DNA of 64,000 nucleotides from positions 101,417 through 165,416 of the forward strand of contig JALHMJ010000006.1 of NCBI GenBank assembly GCA_022844105.1. Reading direction: 5' to 3'. Positions 1-8,754 of the stretch are shown here, piece by piece. This DNA comes from Hyphomicrobium sp. (GTDB lineage Bacteria; Pseudomonadota; Alphaproteobacteria; Rhizobiales; Hyphomicrobiaceae). Below the pieces are notes generated by a model, which was not told the origin of the DNA, made no database searches, and worked only from the letters and a program-made list of their open reading frames with translations. The position numbers and the translations under genes are program-made. How positions within the stretch are numbered: position 1 is the stretch's first letter; the number at the start of each line of letters is the position of its first letter.

Positions 1-512
1 TTGCCGTCCAATGCGGAAATGAGAAAGACGCGATCGAAGGTCTGCCGTTCGGAAAGCTTGGCGATCAACGGTAAAAGCCGGTCCTTGTCGCTGACGCGGT
101 CGACTTTGTTGAGGATCAGGATCTTTGAATGAGGAGCACCGGCGAGTTTGTCCAGAATGCGCTCCAGGTCTTCCTCAATATTCTTGGCGGCATCGACGAT
201 GAGCGCGACGATATCCGCATCATGCGCTCCGCCCCACGCGGCATCGACCATCGCGCGGTCAAGTCGGCGCTTGGGCCGGAAAATGCCTGGAGTATCGATG
301 AAGACGATCTGGCTCTTTGCCTCGATGGTGATGCCGCGCAATGGAACGCGGGTCGTCTGAACCTTGTGCGAAACAATCGAAACCTTGGCGCCGACCATCT
401 GATTGACGAGCGTCGACTTGCCCGCGTTCGGCGCGCCGATGACGGCGACGAAGCCGCAGCGAGTCGGCGGTCCGTCCGCGCTCTTTTGGGCGCTGTGCTC
501 GTTGTCAGACAT
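1..512 (-). CDS. era: GTPase Era, C-terminal part cut by window edge
   Basis: Ras-like GTPase that binds 16S rRNA near its 3' end and assists 30S subunit maturation at the membrane. The visible N-terminal 170 residues show the GTPase motifs in order: G1 GAPNAGKST, G3 DTPG, G4 NKVD, and a G5-like SAL just before the window edge. The KH domain that should follow lies outside the window. The start is the ATG at 510-512, which overlaps the 3' end of rnc by 8 bp, so the two are probably translationally coupled. The order lepB-rnc-era is the usual alphaproteobacterial one. Identification is secure; only the end is missing. Confidence 0.95.
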   Translation of the reverse strand, partial: MSDNEHSAQKSADGPPTRCGFVAVIGAPNAGKSTLVNQMVGAKVSIVSHKVQTTRVPLRGITIEAKSQIVFIDTPGIFRPKRRLDRAMVDAAWGGAHDADIVALIVDAAKNIEEDLERILDKLAGAPHSKILILNKVDRVSDKDRLLPLIAKLSERQTFDRVFLISALDG

Positions 513-1218
513 TACTGCTCCGATCCATCACGCCCTCGCGCGCCAACAGACTTGCCGCGGCCGCCTGTTCAGCCAGCCGCTTCGATGCGCCTTCGCCGCG
601 TGCCGGATCGAGCGACCTGATCCTGACTTCGGCCGTAAACATCGGCGCATGATCGGGACCCACACGCGCGACAACGGTGTAAAGCGGCAGCGCCAGACCG
701 CGTCCCTGGGCCCATTCCTGCAACGCCGTTTTCGGATCGGCAGCGGCCATTTGCGGACGCTGCTCGGTGAGGAGCGGCTCCCAGAGCTTTAACACGACAT
801 CGCGCGCCACATCGAACCCGGCTTCGACGAAGATCGCTCCCAAGACTGCCTCGACCGCATCTGCCAGAATGGTGTCCTTGTCGCGGCCGCCACTGAATGC
901 TTCGGCTTCCGAGAGGATGAGGCGGGGCCCCAGATCGAGGTCGCGGCCGATCCGGGCACAGGTCTCACCGCGAACGAGGCTATTGTACCGACGGGCCAAC
1001 TCACCTTCCTTGGCGGTTGGGAACGTGGCGTTGAGAAACCCCGCAATCGATAGGCCGAGCACACGGTCGCCGACGAATTCGAGACGCTCGTTGTCGGCTC
1101 GTGTCGTCTTGCCGCCGCGAACGCTGGCGTGCGTCAGCGCGCACTCCAGGCTCTGTTCCTTCTTGAACTTGTAGCCGAGCTTTAGCTCGAGATCCTTATA
1201 TTTTCGAGCCTTGAACAC
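505..1218 (-). CDS. rnc: Ribonuclease III
   Basis: Double-strand-specific endoribonuclease for rRNA and mRNA processing. The protein has the signature NERLEFVGDRVLG with the acidic metal-binding residues, a second acidic cluster in DAVEAVLGAIFVEAG, and a C-terminal double-stranded RNA-binding domain starting near DPKTALQEWAQ. I chose the GTG at 1216-1218 as start. It gives 237 residues, normal for the family; the open frame continues upstream to 1425 only as antisense-like sequence inside lepB. It lies 10 bp after the lepB stop and overlaps era by 8 bp, so it belongs to a lepB-rnc-era transcription unit. The exact start (GTG against the preceding CTG) is the only uncertainty. Confidence 0.95.
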   Translation of the reverse strand: MFKARKYKDLELKLGYKFKKEQSLECALTHASVRGGKTTRADNERLEFVGDRVLGLSIAGFLNATFPTAKEGELARRYNSLVRGETCARIGRDLDLGPRLILSEAEAFSGGRDKDTILADAVEAVLGAIFVEAGFDVARDVVLKLWEPLLTEQRPQMAAADPKTALQEWAQGRGLALPLYTVVARVGPDHAPMFTAEVRIRSLDPARGEGASKRLAEQAAAASLLAREGVMDRSSNV

Positions 1219-1228
1219 CAGGGCCCCG

Positions 1229-1999
1229 TCAGCGCACGAGAGTGAAGAACCGGTTCCAGCGAATGTCGAACGGCCAGGTCCAGGGGCTGGTCCAGCGCAG
1301 CGCGTTCGGCTCATCGACGGCGGCGGAGAAGAAAATGATTTCGGCGCGGCCGACGAGGTTTTCAAACGGGACGTAGCCGACGGCACGCTGGGCGCGGCTG
1401 TCGGTGGAGTTGTCCCGATTATCACCCATCATGAAGTAATGCCCCTCGGGAACCTTATAGATACCGACGTTATCGAAAGGTCCATTTTCCTGCGCGTCGA
1501 GGACCGTATAGCTGACACCATTGGGTAGTGTTTCAATGAATGATGGGACCTCGATCGCCTGGCCGTCTTCATCGACGGTTGTAAACGAGCCCTTCCCTAC
1601 CTTGGGCACCGCCGTCCCGTTGATGATCAACTGGCCGCCACGGACTTCAATCTCGTCGCCGGGCAGACCGATAACGCGCTTGATGTAGTCGGTCGAGTTA
1701 TCGCGTGGGAGTTTGAAGACGACGACATCACCGCGCTCGGGTTCGGATGCAAAAATGCGGCCGGAGAAAATGTCGGGCGAGAATGGAAAAGAGAAACGGC
1801 TGTAGCCGTAGGATAACTTGGAGACGAAAAGGTAGTCCCCAACAAGCAGGGTCTCCTTCATCGAACCGGAAGGAATATTGAAAGGCTGATAGAAGAATAC
1901 GCGCACGAACAGTGCGATCGCGAGGGCCTGCAAGACAACGACAAATGTGTCCTGCATGCCGTAATAGCGCGACGACCGCGCGTTCGAATTGGACGCCAT
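1229..1999 (-). CDS. lepB: Signal peptidase I
   Basis: Membrane serine protease that removes signal peptides from exported proteins. One N-terminal membrane segment (about residues 18-38) is followed by the catalytic serine motif IPSGSM (Ser46), the general-base lysine in DYIKRVIGLPGDE (Lys107) and the conserved GDNRDNSTDSR box. The length of 256 residues is typical of alphaproteobacterial LepB, which has a single anchor. It lies between acpS and rnc on the same strand. The gap to acpS (120 bp) may hold a promoter but I see no clear one. Confidence 0.96.
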   Translation of the reverse strand: MASNSNARSSRYYGMQDTFVVVLQALAIALFVRVFFYQPFNIPSGSMKETLLVGDYLFVSKLSYGYSRFSFPFSPDIFSGRIFASEPERGDVVVFKLPRDNSTDYIKRVIGLPGDEIEVRGGQLIINGTAVPKVGKGSFTTVDEDGQAIEVPSFIETLPNGVSYTVLDAQENGPFDNVGIYKVPEGHYFMMGDNRDNSTDSRAQRAVGYVPFENLVGRAEIIFFSAAVDEPNALRWTSPWTWPFDIRWNRFFTLVR

Positions 2000-2119
2000 G
2001 ATCTCTCCCGTGCCGCCCGCCGCTCGATCTTGCCCGGCGGACGTCTATGCCAGGGCCCGCTATACCGGTTCGCAAGAAGCCGCGCAAATCGGCACTCCGA
2101 CCCAGGTTTATCCCGACGG

Positions 2120-2536
2120 TCAGCCCCTGAGTTCCGCCTTGGTTGCGTAACAAGAAATGATTACAACGGCTTCCGCCAGCGGATAATCGTCTGTGAGTGT
2201 CAAATCTATTTTCGCCAGGTGGCCGTCCGGGGTCAGGCTGGCGAGATGAGCGGCCGCTCCGCCCGTTAACCGGAGCGTGGGACGGCCACTCGGCAAGTTG
2301 ACGACACCCATGTCGCGCCAATAGACGCCGCGACGCAAGCCCGTGCCGAGCGCCTTGGCGCAGGCTTCCTTGGCAGCGAAGCGCTTGGCATAGGAGGCCG
2401 CCCGTTCGGCGCGCCGCTCGGACCGGGCCCGCTCTATGTCGGTATAGATGCGGGCAATGAACCGGTCGCCGAAGCGGGACAGCGTCGCCTCAATGCGTCG
2501 AATATCGATGATATCGTTGCCGATTCCGATGATCAT
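2120..2536 (-). CDS. acpS: Holo-[acyl-carrier-protein] synthase
   Basis: Transfers 4'-phosphopantetheine from CoA to the serine of acyl carrier protein. It begins with [16 protein letters not shown], where the Asp binds Mg2+, and contains the second signature [14 protein letters not shown]. The length of 138 residues is normal. Its ATG overlaps the pdxJ stop by 4 bp, so translation is coupled to pdxJ. The order pdxJ-acpS-lepB-rnc-era is conserved in many proteobacteria. Confidence 0.96.
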   Translation of the reverse strand: MIIGIGNDIIDIRRIEATLSRFGDRFIARIYTDIERARSERRAERAASYAKRFAAKEACAKALGTGLRRGVYWRDMGVVNLPSGRPTLRLTGGAAAHLASLTPDGHLAKIDLTLTDDYPLAEAVVIISCYATKAELRG

Positions 2537-3309
2537 GGCGCGGCCACGGACGACCGTTTCGATTCAGCGCGGGCCTGATCCATGAGCGTGCGCATATGGC
2601 GGATGGCCGAATGCAATCCGCCAAAAATCGCCTCGCCGATCAGAAAATGGCCGATGTTGAGTTCGACGATCTGGGGCATGCGGGCGACGGCTGCGACGGT
2701 GTTGTAGGTCAGGCCATGGCCGGCGTGCACTTCGAGCCCGGCGTCGACGGCAAGTGCCGCGGCATGGCGCAATCGTTCGACTTCCTTGGCCGTTCCCTTG
2801 GCATCGTCTTCGAGAGCGCGCTCGCAATATTGGCCGGTATGCAATTCGACAATGTCCGCGCCAACGGCGGCCGAAGCTTCAATGGAGCGCGGATCCGCTT
2901 CGATGAACAGCGAGACGCGGATGCCGGCGTCGCGCAAGCTGTGAACGATTTTGCGCAGCGGCTCGCCGCCGCGCACGACATCGAGACCGCCTTCGGTGGT
3001 GCGCTCTTCCCGCCGCTCGGGCACGAGGCAACACGCATTGGGAACATGGCGCAGCGCGATCGCCAGCATTTCCTCGGTCGCCGCCATCTCCAAATTGAGC
3101 GGCCGGGTCAATTCCGATTTGAGACGCGCGATGTCGCGGTCGGAGATGTGGCGGCGGTCTTCGCGCAAGTGCGCGGTGATGCCATCCGCGCCGGCTTCGA
3201 CGGCGAGGTGCGCCGCGCGCAGGGGGTCGGGATGGCGGCCGCCGCGCGCATTGCGGATCGTCGCCACGTGATCGATATTAACGCCAAGACGCAGAAATGG
3301 CGGGCTCAT
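2533..3309 (-). CDS. pdxJ: Pyridoxine 5'-phosphate synthase
   Basis: Condenses 1-deoxy-D-xylulose 5-phosphate with 3-amino-2-oxopropyl phosphate to make pyridoxine 5'-phosphate in the DXP-dependent vitamin B6 pathway. The N-terminal signature [17 protein letters not shown] and the motifs [17 protein letters not shown] and VHAGHGLTY mark this TIM-barrel family. The 258 residues are slightly above the usual 240 or so; the extra is at the C-terminus. The upstream side is occupied by a palindromic repeat array rather than a plain promoter region. Confidence 0.96.
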   Translation of the reverse strand: MSPPFLRLGVNIDHVATIRNARGGRHPDPLRAAHLAVEAGADGITAHLREDRRHISDRDIARLKSELTRPLNLEMAATEEMLAIALRHVPNACCLVPERREERTTEGGLDVVRGGEPLRKIVHSLRDAGIRVSLFIEADPRSIEASAAVGADIVELHTGQYCERALEDDAKGTAKEVERLRHAAALAVDAGLEVHAGHGLTYNTVAAVARMPQIVELNIGHFLIGEAIFGGLHSAIRHMRTLMDQARAESKRSSVAAP

Positions 3310-3326
3310 GTGGGTACCTTATGTTT

Positions 3327-3528
3327 GCGCCCGGCGACTCCGCTGCGCGGAGCCGGCCGCCGGGCGCGAGGGTGCGGAGCCGGCCGCCGGGCGATAAGTT
3401 TAAGTTCTCATGCGCCCGGCGACTCCGCTGCGCGGAGCCGGCCGCCGGGCACTGCATCATTGCGCCCGGCGACTCCGCTGCGCGGAGCCGGCCGCCGGGC
3501 GCGAGGGTGCGGAGCCGGCCGCCGGGCG
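3327..3528. repeat. Array of 41-nt palindromic elements, type 1
   Basis: The rel-pdxJ intergenic region is almost filled by three copies of a 41-nt palindrome (3327-3367, 3412-3452, 3462-3502), two of them followed by a 26-nt copy of just the 3' arm (from 3368 and from 3503). Each unit forms a 9-bp outer stem (GCGCCCGGC with GCCGGGCGC) and a 6-bp inner stem (CTCCGC with GCGGAG) around a TGC loop. It resembles REP or BIME elements in size and setting. A related element with a different outer stem occurs at 24.3 and 26.3 kb. Confidence 0.9.
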
Positions 3529-3534
3529 GGTAAG

Positions 3535-5760
3535 TTATTCAAAAACGCGTTCCACAGCCGAGACGATATCCTTCTGACGCAGGCCGGCGACGATACGATT
3601 TAAGTGGGCAACGTCATAGACTTCAACCTCGATACGCAATTCGGTGAAGTCGGACGCGCGGCGGATCATTTTAAGGTTGTCAATGTTGCCTTCCTCTTCG
3701 CCGATGACGTCGGCAATTGCGGCCAGCGAACCGGGCCGGTTCGGTGCCGTCACGCTGAGGCGCGCGGGAAAGCGCTCCTGCTTGCCGGGATCGATATCCC
3801 AGGACATGTCGATCCAACGCTGGTGTTCATACGCCTGCAGGCGCGGCGAACTGATCTGGAATATGCGAATTCCGGCGCCGGGTTCCAGCACGCCCACAAT
3901 GCGATCACCGGGCACGGCGCCACCTTCCTCGAAGATCACAGGCACGTCGTCCTTCAGCCCCTTCAAGGCAATGGCCGACGAGAGTTGTGCTGGACCCGTT
4001 CCAGAGGGCGCGGAGGCACGAACCCGCAATCCCGAAACCTTGGTAAGATCGAGCCAACCACGCAGTGGATTTTCGAGGACGCTCTGGGTTGCCGCGGCTT
4101 GGATGGACTCGGGCGCGATGGCTTTCAGGACATCGGCGGCCGGAAGATCGCCGCGCGCCACGGCCGCGAGCAGTTCGTCCATCGACTTGTAGGCAAACTT
4201 GGACAACACGCGCTTGACGGCATCGTCGGTGTAGATCACATGCGCGGCGTCGAATGCTGCCTTCGCCAGCCGGCGGCCAAGTTCAACATATTGCCGGCGC
4301 ACGGCTTCGCGCGCCGAACGGCGAATGGCACTCTGCGCGCGGCCGGTCACGCACAGGCTCTCCCAGGCGGCCGGAGGCACGTGACCTTTGGACGTGCGGA
4401 TCTCCACCTCGTCGCCATTGCGCAAGCGCGTGTCGATCGGCACGTGGCGGCCATTGACGTAGGCGCCGACCGCCGCGTTGCCAACATCCGTGTGCACGGC
4501 ATACGCAAAATCCAGTGGCGTTGCTCCGCGCGGCAGTGCGATGAGGCGACCCTTTGGCGTGAAGCAGAACACTTGATCCTGGAACAATTCGAGCTTCGTA
4601 TGCTCGAGGAATTCTTCTGGATTGGAACCTTCAAGCAGCGTCTCCACCATGCGGCGCAGCCAGACGTAGGGGCCGTGCTCTTTATCGTCGAGAGAGGTCA
4701 TGGAGCCGGCGGCAATGGCGCCCTTGCTCATGTCCTTATAAAGAGCGTGCGCGGCCACGCCGTATTCGGCGACCTGATGCATCAATTGCGTACGGATCTG
4801 CAATTCGACGCGCTGATGTCGCGGACCGACAACGGTGGTGTGGATCGATTGGTAGTTATTTTGCTTCGGCGTCGAAATGTAGTCCTTGAAGCGCCCCGGC
4901 ACGGCCCGCCATGTCGTATGCGCGACGCCCAGAACCCGATAGCAGCCAGCAATATCCTTACTGATGACGCGAAATGCGTAGATGTCCGACAACTGCTCCA
5001 GCGAGATCTGTTTGTTGTTCATCTTGCCCCAGATCGAGTAGGGCCTTTTTTCGCGTCCCGAAACGTGGGCATCGATCCCGTCTTCGGCGAGCTTTGCTTT
5101 CAGCGCCGTCGCGATTTCATCGACGAGGCCTTCGTTCTTGGAGCGCAGTTCGGTGAGTTTGTCGGTCACTGCCTTGTACGCATCTGGATGCAGCCAACGA
5201 AAGGCATGATCTTCCAACTCGTCACGCATGGCCTGCATGCCCATGCGGCCGGCTAGCGGCGCGTAAATATCAAGTGTTTCTTCCGAAATGCGCTGGCGAC
5301 TGCCGGGCTTCATATGCTCCAGCGTGCGCATGTTGTGCAGACGGTCGGCAAGCTTGACCAGAAGAACGCGGATATCGGTCGAGATCGCGATCAAAAGCTT
5401 GCGGAAGTTTTCCGCCTGCTCCGTCTGCTTCGATACAAGATCGAGGCGCTTGATCTTGGTCAGCCCGTCGACGAGGGCGCCGATTTCTGGACCGAACAGC
5501 TGGTCGATTTCCTGTCGCGTTGCATCGGTATCCTCGATGACGTCGTGCAACAGCGCGGTGGCGACTGTCGCGTCGTCGAGCTTGAGGTCGGTCAGGATCG
5601 CGGCAACTTCCAGGGGGTGGGAGAAGTAGGGGTCGCCCGAGGCGCGCTTTTGGTTGCCGTGCGCCTTCATGGCGTAGACATAGGCGCGGTTGAGCAGCGC
5701 TTCACTGGCTTTCGGATCGTACTTTTGAACCCGCTCGACGAGTTCGTATTGGCGCATCAT
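3535..5760 (-). CDS. rel: Bifunctional (p)ppGpp synthetase/hydrolase, RelA/SpoT (Rsh) family
   Basis: Makes and degrades the stringent-response alarmone (p)ppGpp. The N-terminal HD hydrolase domain is intact (SHPLEVA, then LHDVIEDT with His72-Asp73), which points to an active hydrolase. The synthetase domain follows with the GRFKDYISTPKQNNYQS motif; the RxKD loop is typical of bifunctional enzymes. Then come a TGS domain (VFCFTPKGRLIALPRG, about residues 400-460) and a C-terminal ACT domain (from about 665). The 741 residues are full length. It has two candidate Met starts (5760, 5757). A terminator-like hairpin separates it from rpoZ, so it probably has its own promoter in 5761-5806. Confidence 0.96.
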   Translation of the reverse strand: MMRQYELVERVQKYDPKASEALLNRAYVYAMKAHGNQKRASGDPYFSHPLEVAAILTDLKLDDATVATALLHDVIEDTDATRQEIDQLFGPEIGALVDGLTKIKRLDLVSKQTEQAENFRKLLIAISTDIRVLLVKLADRLHNMRTLEHMKPGSRQRISEETLDIYAPLAGRMGMQAMRDELEDHAFRWLHPDAYKAVTDKLTELRSKNEGLVDEIATALKAKLAEDGIDAHVSGREKRPYSIWGKMNNKQISLEQLSDIYAFRVISKDIAGCYRVLGVAHTTWRAVPGRFKDYISTPKQNNYQSIHTTVVGPRHQRVELQIRTQLMHQVAEYGVAAHALYKDMSKGAIAAGSMTSLDDKEHGPYVWLRRMVETLLEGSNPEEFLEHTKLELFQDQVFCFTPKGRLIALPRGATPLDFAYAVHTDVGNAAVGAYVNGRHVPIDTRLRNGDEVEIRTSKGHVPPAAWESLCVTGRAQSAIRRSAREAVRRQYVELGRRLAKAAFDAAHVIYTDDAVKRVLSKFAYKSMDELLAAVARGDLPAADVLKAIAPESIQAAATQSVLENPLRGWLDLTKVSGLRVRASAPSGTGPAQLSSAIALKGLKDDVPVIFEEGGAVPGDRIVGVLEPGAGIRIFQISSPRLQAYEHQRWIDMSWDIDPGKQERFPARLSVTAPNRPGSLAAIADVIGEEEGNIDNLKMIRRASDFTELRIEVEVYDVAHLNRIVAGLRQKDIVSAVERVFE

Positions 5761-5806
5761 GGGTGCAAATGGGTCCTCGGATAGCCGCGGACGGGAAGTC
5801 TAGACG

Positions 5807-5850
5807 AAAACGCCGCGGCACGCCTCCTTTGCGGAGGCTTGCGCGCGGCG
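5807..5850 (-). terminator. Rho-independent terminator of rpoZ
   Basis: Read on the minus strand downstream of rpoZ, a two-tier hairpin is visible: an inner stem GCCTCC/GGAGGC around a 5-nt loop, inside an outer CGCCGCG/CGCGGCG stem, followed directly by TTTTCGTC. The position 44 bp after the rpoZ stop and the T-run on the correct side support an intrinsic terminator. It would uncouple rel from rpoZ. Confidence 0.7.
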
Positions 5851-5893
5851 GATCACTTCGAGGAGAGGCGGGCCCATCGGCCGACGCCGACGT

Positions 5894-6325
5894 TCAGCGG
5901 CCGCGCTCGCGCGGGTTGGCCGGGCCGGTTCCCGACGAGGAGGGTTCTGAGGGGGTCATGCTTTCCAAACCACGCAGCAGCTGCTCTTCGGTCAGCACGT
6001 CAACCTGGGTGTCGCTTGACTGGTCGTCGCGACCCAGGATAGGCGAGCGGCGTTCGATGGCCAGAACGGGGGCGGCACCGGCTTCCGGCTCGTCCACTTC
6101 GACGTTTTTCTGGATCGAGTGAATCAGGCCCTCACGCAAATCGTCAGGCGGAATGGCCTGCTCTGCGATCTCGCGCAAAGCGATGACAGGGTTTTTGTCG
6201 TTTTCCTGGTCAATGGTGACCGGGCTCCCGTTGGCGATGTTGCGGGCGCGGTGGGCGGCCAGAAGAACGAGTTCGAATCGATTGGGGATCTTATCGACGC
6301 AATCTTCGACTGTGACGCGAGCCAT
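5894..6325 (-). CDS. rpoZ: RNA polymerase omega subunit
   Basis: Small subunit that helps assemble beta' into RNA polymerase and forms part of a ppGpp-binding site in proteobacteria. The N-terminus [20 protein letters not shown] and the following RARNIANG and [10 protein letters not shown] segments are diagnostic. At 143 residues it is longer than the E. coli protein; the extra is an acidic, low-complexity C-terminal tail ending in [10 protein letters not shown], common in alphaproteobacteria. Its place upstream of rel is the conserved arrangement. Confidence 0.95.
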   Translation of the reverse strand: MARVTVEDCVDKIPNRFELVLLAAHRARNIANGSPVTIDQENDKNPVIALREIAEQAIPPDDLREGLIHSIQKNVEVDEPEAGAAPVLAIERRSPILGRDDQSSDTQVDVLTEEQLLRGLESMTPSEPSSSGTGPANPRERGR

Positions 6326-6846
6326 CCTGTGTCGTCCTCGATCTTGGGGGTTGCGGGGAACAAATGCCGGGTGCTACCGTTGTACGAACAGTTTGTGACA
6401 GACGGAGCGACGATCTACGGAGACTAGAAACCGCGTCGACGTGACCAAGTTAAAGCACCTATGCATTGGCCAAAAGTTTTTGGGCCGTGCAGAAGCTGCC
6501 GACCCTTTGGCAGTGTTATTGGCATAGGTCAGGCGTTCGCGCAAGCCGGGTGAGCTTGTTAAATCTCGTGTTGCGGCAGCGTTTAGGCGATCAAAAATCG
6601 GCGGAAATCGAGACTAAACGCTTCTTCTTGCAATAAATTAATTCCCCTAATGAACTTTTGTAACTCGCCTTGGGGAAGCTGTTGACCTATATCAACGTGC
6701 GTCAAGCAGCGAATGAAACTTTGAGCTCACGCTGGATTCCATAGTCGGCGTTAATGAAACACTCAGTGTTCGTCCGTGTGCTGCGCTAATAACAAGAAAA
6801 AAGCTAAACTCGCAGCGCGCGCGACGCGCGACAGGGGCTAACCATT
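6326..6846. other. 520-bp intergenic region between divergent rpoZ and NYN gene
   Basis: This stretch is less GC-rich than its surroundings and carries no convincing reading frame. It must hold the divergent promoters for rpoZ and the NYN-domain gene, and it contains a perfect FNR/FixK-type box at 6682-6695 (listed separately). The box is about 150 bp upstream of the NYN start codon, leaving room for a long leader or a small RNA. I see no recognisable RNA gene. Confidence 0.6.
6682..6695. promoter_or_regulatory. FNR/FixK-type operator
   Basis: The sequence TTGACCTATATCAA matches the FNR/FixK consensus TTGAY-N4-RTCAA exactly and is a perfect half-site pair with the usual spacing. Crp/Fnr family regulators bind such sites in response to low oxygen. 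It lies on the side nearer the NYN-domain gene, 152 bp from its start codon, and 357 bp from rpoZ. Whether it activates or represses, and which gene, cannot be read from sequence. Confidence 0.65.
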
Positions 6847-7509
6847 ATGCATTTCTATCCGCAGGAGCGCGTTGCTCTGTTTATCGACGGTGCAAACTTG
6901 TATGCGACGTCGAAGGCACTCGGGTTTGACATCGATTACAAACGGCTGCTGTCGAATTTCCGCGGGAAGTGCCAGCTCGTCCGAGCCCTGTACTATACCG
7001 CTTTAGCTGAAGATCAGGAGTATTCCTCGATCCGCCCCTTGATCGACTGGCTCGATTACAATGGCTACACGATGGTGACCAAGCCGACGCGCGAGTTCAC
7101 CGACTCGAGCGGCCGCCGGAAGGTCAAAGGCAATATGGACATCGAGCTTGCCGTCGATGCCATGCGGCTGGCCGATAGTCTTGACCACATCGTGCTGTTC
7201 TCCGGCGACGGCGATTTCCGATCATTGGTCAATGCTTTGCAACAGCGCGGCAAGCGCGTCAGCGTTGTCTCAACCCTACAGACACAGCAGCCCATGGTGG
7301 CAGACGACCTGCGCCGCCAAGCCGATCAGTTCATCGATCTGGCAGATTTGGAATCAATCGTCGGCCGCGATCCGGGCGCCCGTCCCGCTCGCGAACCGCG
7401 TGCTTATCCAGCCCGCTCTCCCGTCGGATCTGCACCTGCGGGAGCCGCGGCGCGCTCGTCGGCCGCTCCGAACTATCCAGATTATGACGTCACGGAAGAA
7501 GAAGTCTGA
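6847..7509 (+). CDS. NYN/LabA-like (DUF88) PIN-fold protein
   Basis: Predicted Mg2+-dependent RNase-fold protein of the LabA/DUF88 family. Acidic active-site residues are visible in ALFIDGANLYA near the N-terminus, in NMDIELAVDAMRLA, and in VLFSGDGDFRSLV. The domain fills about residues 1-170; the C-terminal 50 residues are Pro/Arg/Ala-rich and look disordered. A purine-rich AGGGGC precedes the ATG. LabA proteins act in circadian output in cyanobacteria, but the role in alphaproteobacteria is not established. The upstream FixK-type box suggests oxygen-linked expression, which is inference. Confidence 0.85.
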   Translation: MHFYPQERVALFIDGANLYATSKALGFDIDYKRLLSNFRGKCQLVRALYYTALAEDQEYSSIRPLIDWLDYNGYTMVTKPTREFTDSSGRRKVKGNMDIELAVDAMRLADSLDHIVLFSGDGDFRSLVNALQQRGKRVSVVSTLQTQQPMVADDLRRQADQFIDLADLESIVGRDPGARPAREPRAYPARSPVGSAPAGAAARSSAAPNYPDYDVTEEEV

Positions 7510-7550
7510 TCCGGCTCGGCTGGCGCACGAGAATATGTTAATCGCGGCCC

Positions 7551-8228
7551 ATGCCAAGCCAGACTGAGCCGCATTCCGCTCTTCTTCCCGACGGACCCGA
7601 AGCGCCGCATGACTGCCGGCGATGCCAGCGGCTGGCTGCATTTCGCGACGAACACAAGCTACTGGAGCCGGATTGGTTCAATGCGCCGGTTCCTTCTTTC
7701 GGGCAGGCTGATGGGCGACTGTTGATCGTCGGACTAGCGCCCGGGCTGAAAGGCGCCAATCGCACCGGCCGGCCGTTCACTGGCGACTATGCGGGCGAGC
7801 TGCTGTACGGGACGCTCGTGACCTTTGGCTTTGCCACCGGCCGTTACGGGGCCGACCCCGCGGATGGTCTGGTCTTATCCGATTGCATGATCAGCAATGC
7901 CGTCCGCTGTGTTCCCCCGCAGAACAAGCCGACGCCAGAGGAAATCACAAACTGCCGGCCGTTCTTGGTGGCGCGTATCGCCGCGCTGCCAAACCTCACG
8001 GCGATCCTTGCGCTCGGGCGGATCGCGCATGAGCAAACGCTTTCGACACTGGGCGCGAAACGATCGGCGTTCCCCTTCGCGCATGGCGCACAACATACCG
8101 TCGCGCCGGATCTGACCCTCTTTGATAGCTTCCACTGCTCGCGCTACAACACTCAAACCGGCCGGCTGACGCAAGCCATGTTCCACACTGTGTTCGACGC
8201 GATCCGGCGTCATCTCGGCGACACTTGA
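7551..8228 (+). CDS. Family 5 (UDGb-type) uracil-DNA glycosylase
   Basis: Base-excision enzyme that removes deaminated bases from DNA. The motif GLAPGLKGANRTGRPFTGD is the family-5 active-site loop, which has Ala/Gly rather than the Asp/Asn of other families. Cys pairs for a 4Fe-4S cluster are present (CRRC near residue 24, and later NAVRC and NCRPF). The C-terminal SFHCSRYNTQTGRLT corresponds to the usual HPSxxN motif, with Cys in place of Pro. The 225 residues are normal. It starts 41 bp after the NYN gene on the same strand and may be co-transcribed. Confidence 0.88.
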   Translation: MPSQTEPHSALLPDGPEAPHDCRRCQRLAAFRDEHKLLEPDWFNAPVPSFGQADGRLLIVGLAPGLKGANRTGRPFTGDYAGELLYGTLVTFGFATGRYGADPADGLVLSDCMISNAVRCVPPQNKPTPEEITNCRPFLVARIAALPNLTAILALGRIAHEQTLSTLGAKRSAFPFAHGAQHTVAPDLTLFDSFHCSRYNTQTGRLTQAMFHTVFDAIRRHLGDT

Positions 8229-8305
8229 CCTTGATCCAGACCTCAGCGTGTGCAGCGTTCGTAAGGCATGTTAGGTTTGGCTGGGTCGAGACGAAGGAAC
8301 CGCGC

Positions 8306-8743
8306 ATGAAACACCGCGAAACGACCGATCCTGTTGTCGATTTCGGCATTGCACCGGAGAAGGTCGGGCATGTCATCGTCAAGGCCCGTGAGTATGGCGC
8401 CAAGGTCGGGGCGTGGAACGACACCACCGACGAGGGTGATGCCGCGGAAGATCCGGCCGCCATTCTGGAAGATTTTGCCGACGACCCGACGAGCGAAGAA
8501 CTGGCGGGGTTCATCGCCGCGCTGAACGATGACGAGCAGGCCGCACTCGTGGCGCTAGCCTGGGTCGGGCGCGGAACATTCGAAACGGAAGAATTCCCCG
8601 AGGCAATGGAAACGGCGCGGACCGAGCGCACGAATGAGACGGCCAAGTATCTGCTCGGCATGCCGCTGCTGGCCGATTATCTCGAGGAAGGCCTGGAGAA
8701 GCTTGGCTACTCGGCCGAAGAGATCGTTGGCGATGTCATGTAA
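8306..8743 (+). CDS. DUF3775 domain protein
   Basis: Conserved alphaproteobacterial protein of unknown function with a DUF3775-like arrangement: an N-terminal IAPEKVGHVIVKAREYGAK segment, an acidic middle, and the helical DDEQAALVALAWVGRG region. I placed the start at the ATG at 8306 because GAAGGA lies just upstream and conservation-like sequence begins there; an upstream start at 8225 would add 27 residues of poor quality. At 145 residues with no membrane segment or signal peptide it should be cytoplasmic. It is convergent with the peroxiredoxin-like gene, only 11 bp away. Confidence 0.75.
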   Translation: MKHRETTDPVVDFGIAPEKVGHVIVKAREYGAKVGAWNDTTDEGDAAEDPAAILEDFADDPTSEELAGFIAALNDDEQAALVALAWVGRGTFETEEFPEAMETARTERTNETAKYLLGMPLLADYLEEGLEKLGYSAEEIVGDVM

Positions 8744-8754
8744 TATTGATTCCG

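Noticed and set aside
2596..3603. A 335-codon plus-strand frame opposite pdxJ and through the repeat array
   Set aside because: Antisense to pdxJ and it runs through the palindromic repeats; no ribosome-binding site or recognisable domain.
3604..5256. A 550-codon open frame on the plus strand opposite rel
   Set aside because: It is the antisense shadow of a clearly conserved gene in GC-rich DNA; its translation is His/Arg/Gly-rich with no family character.
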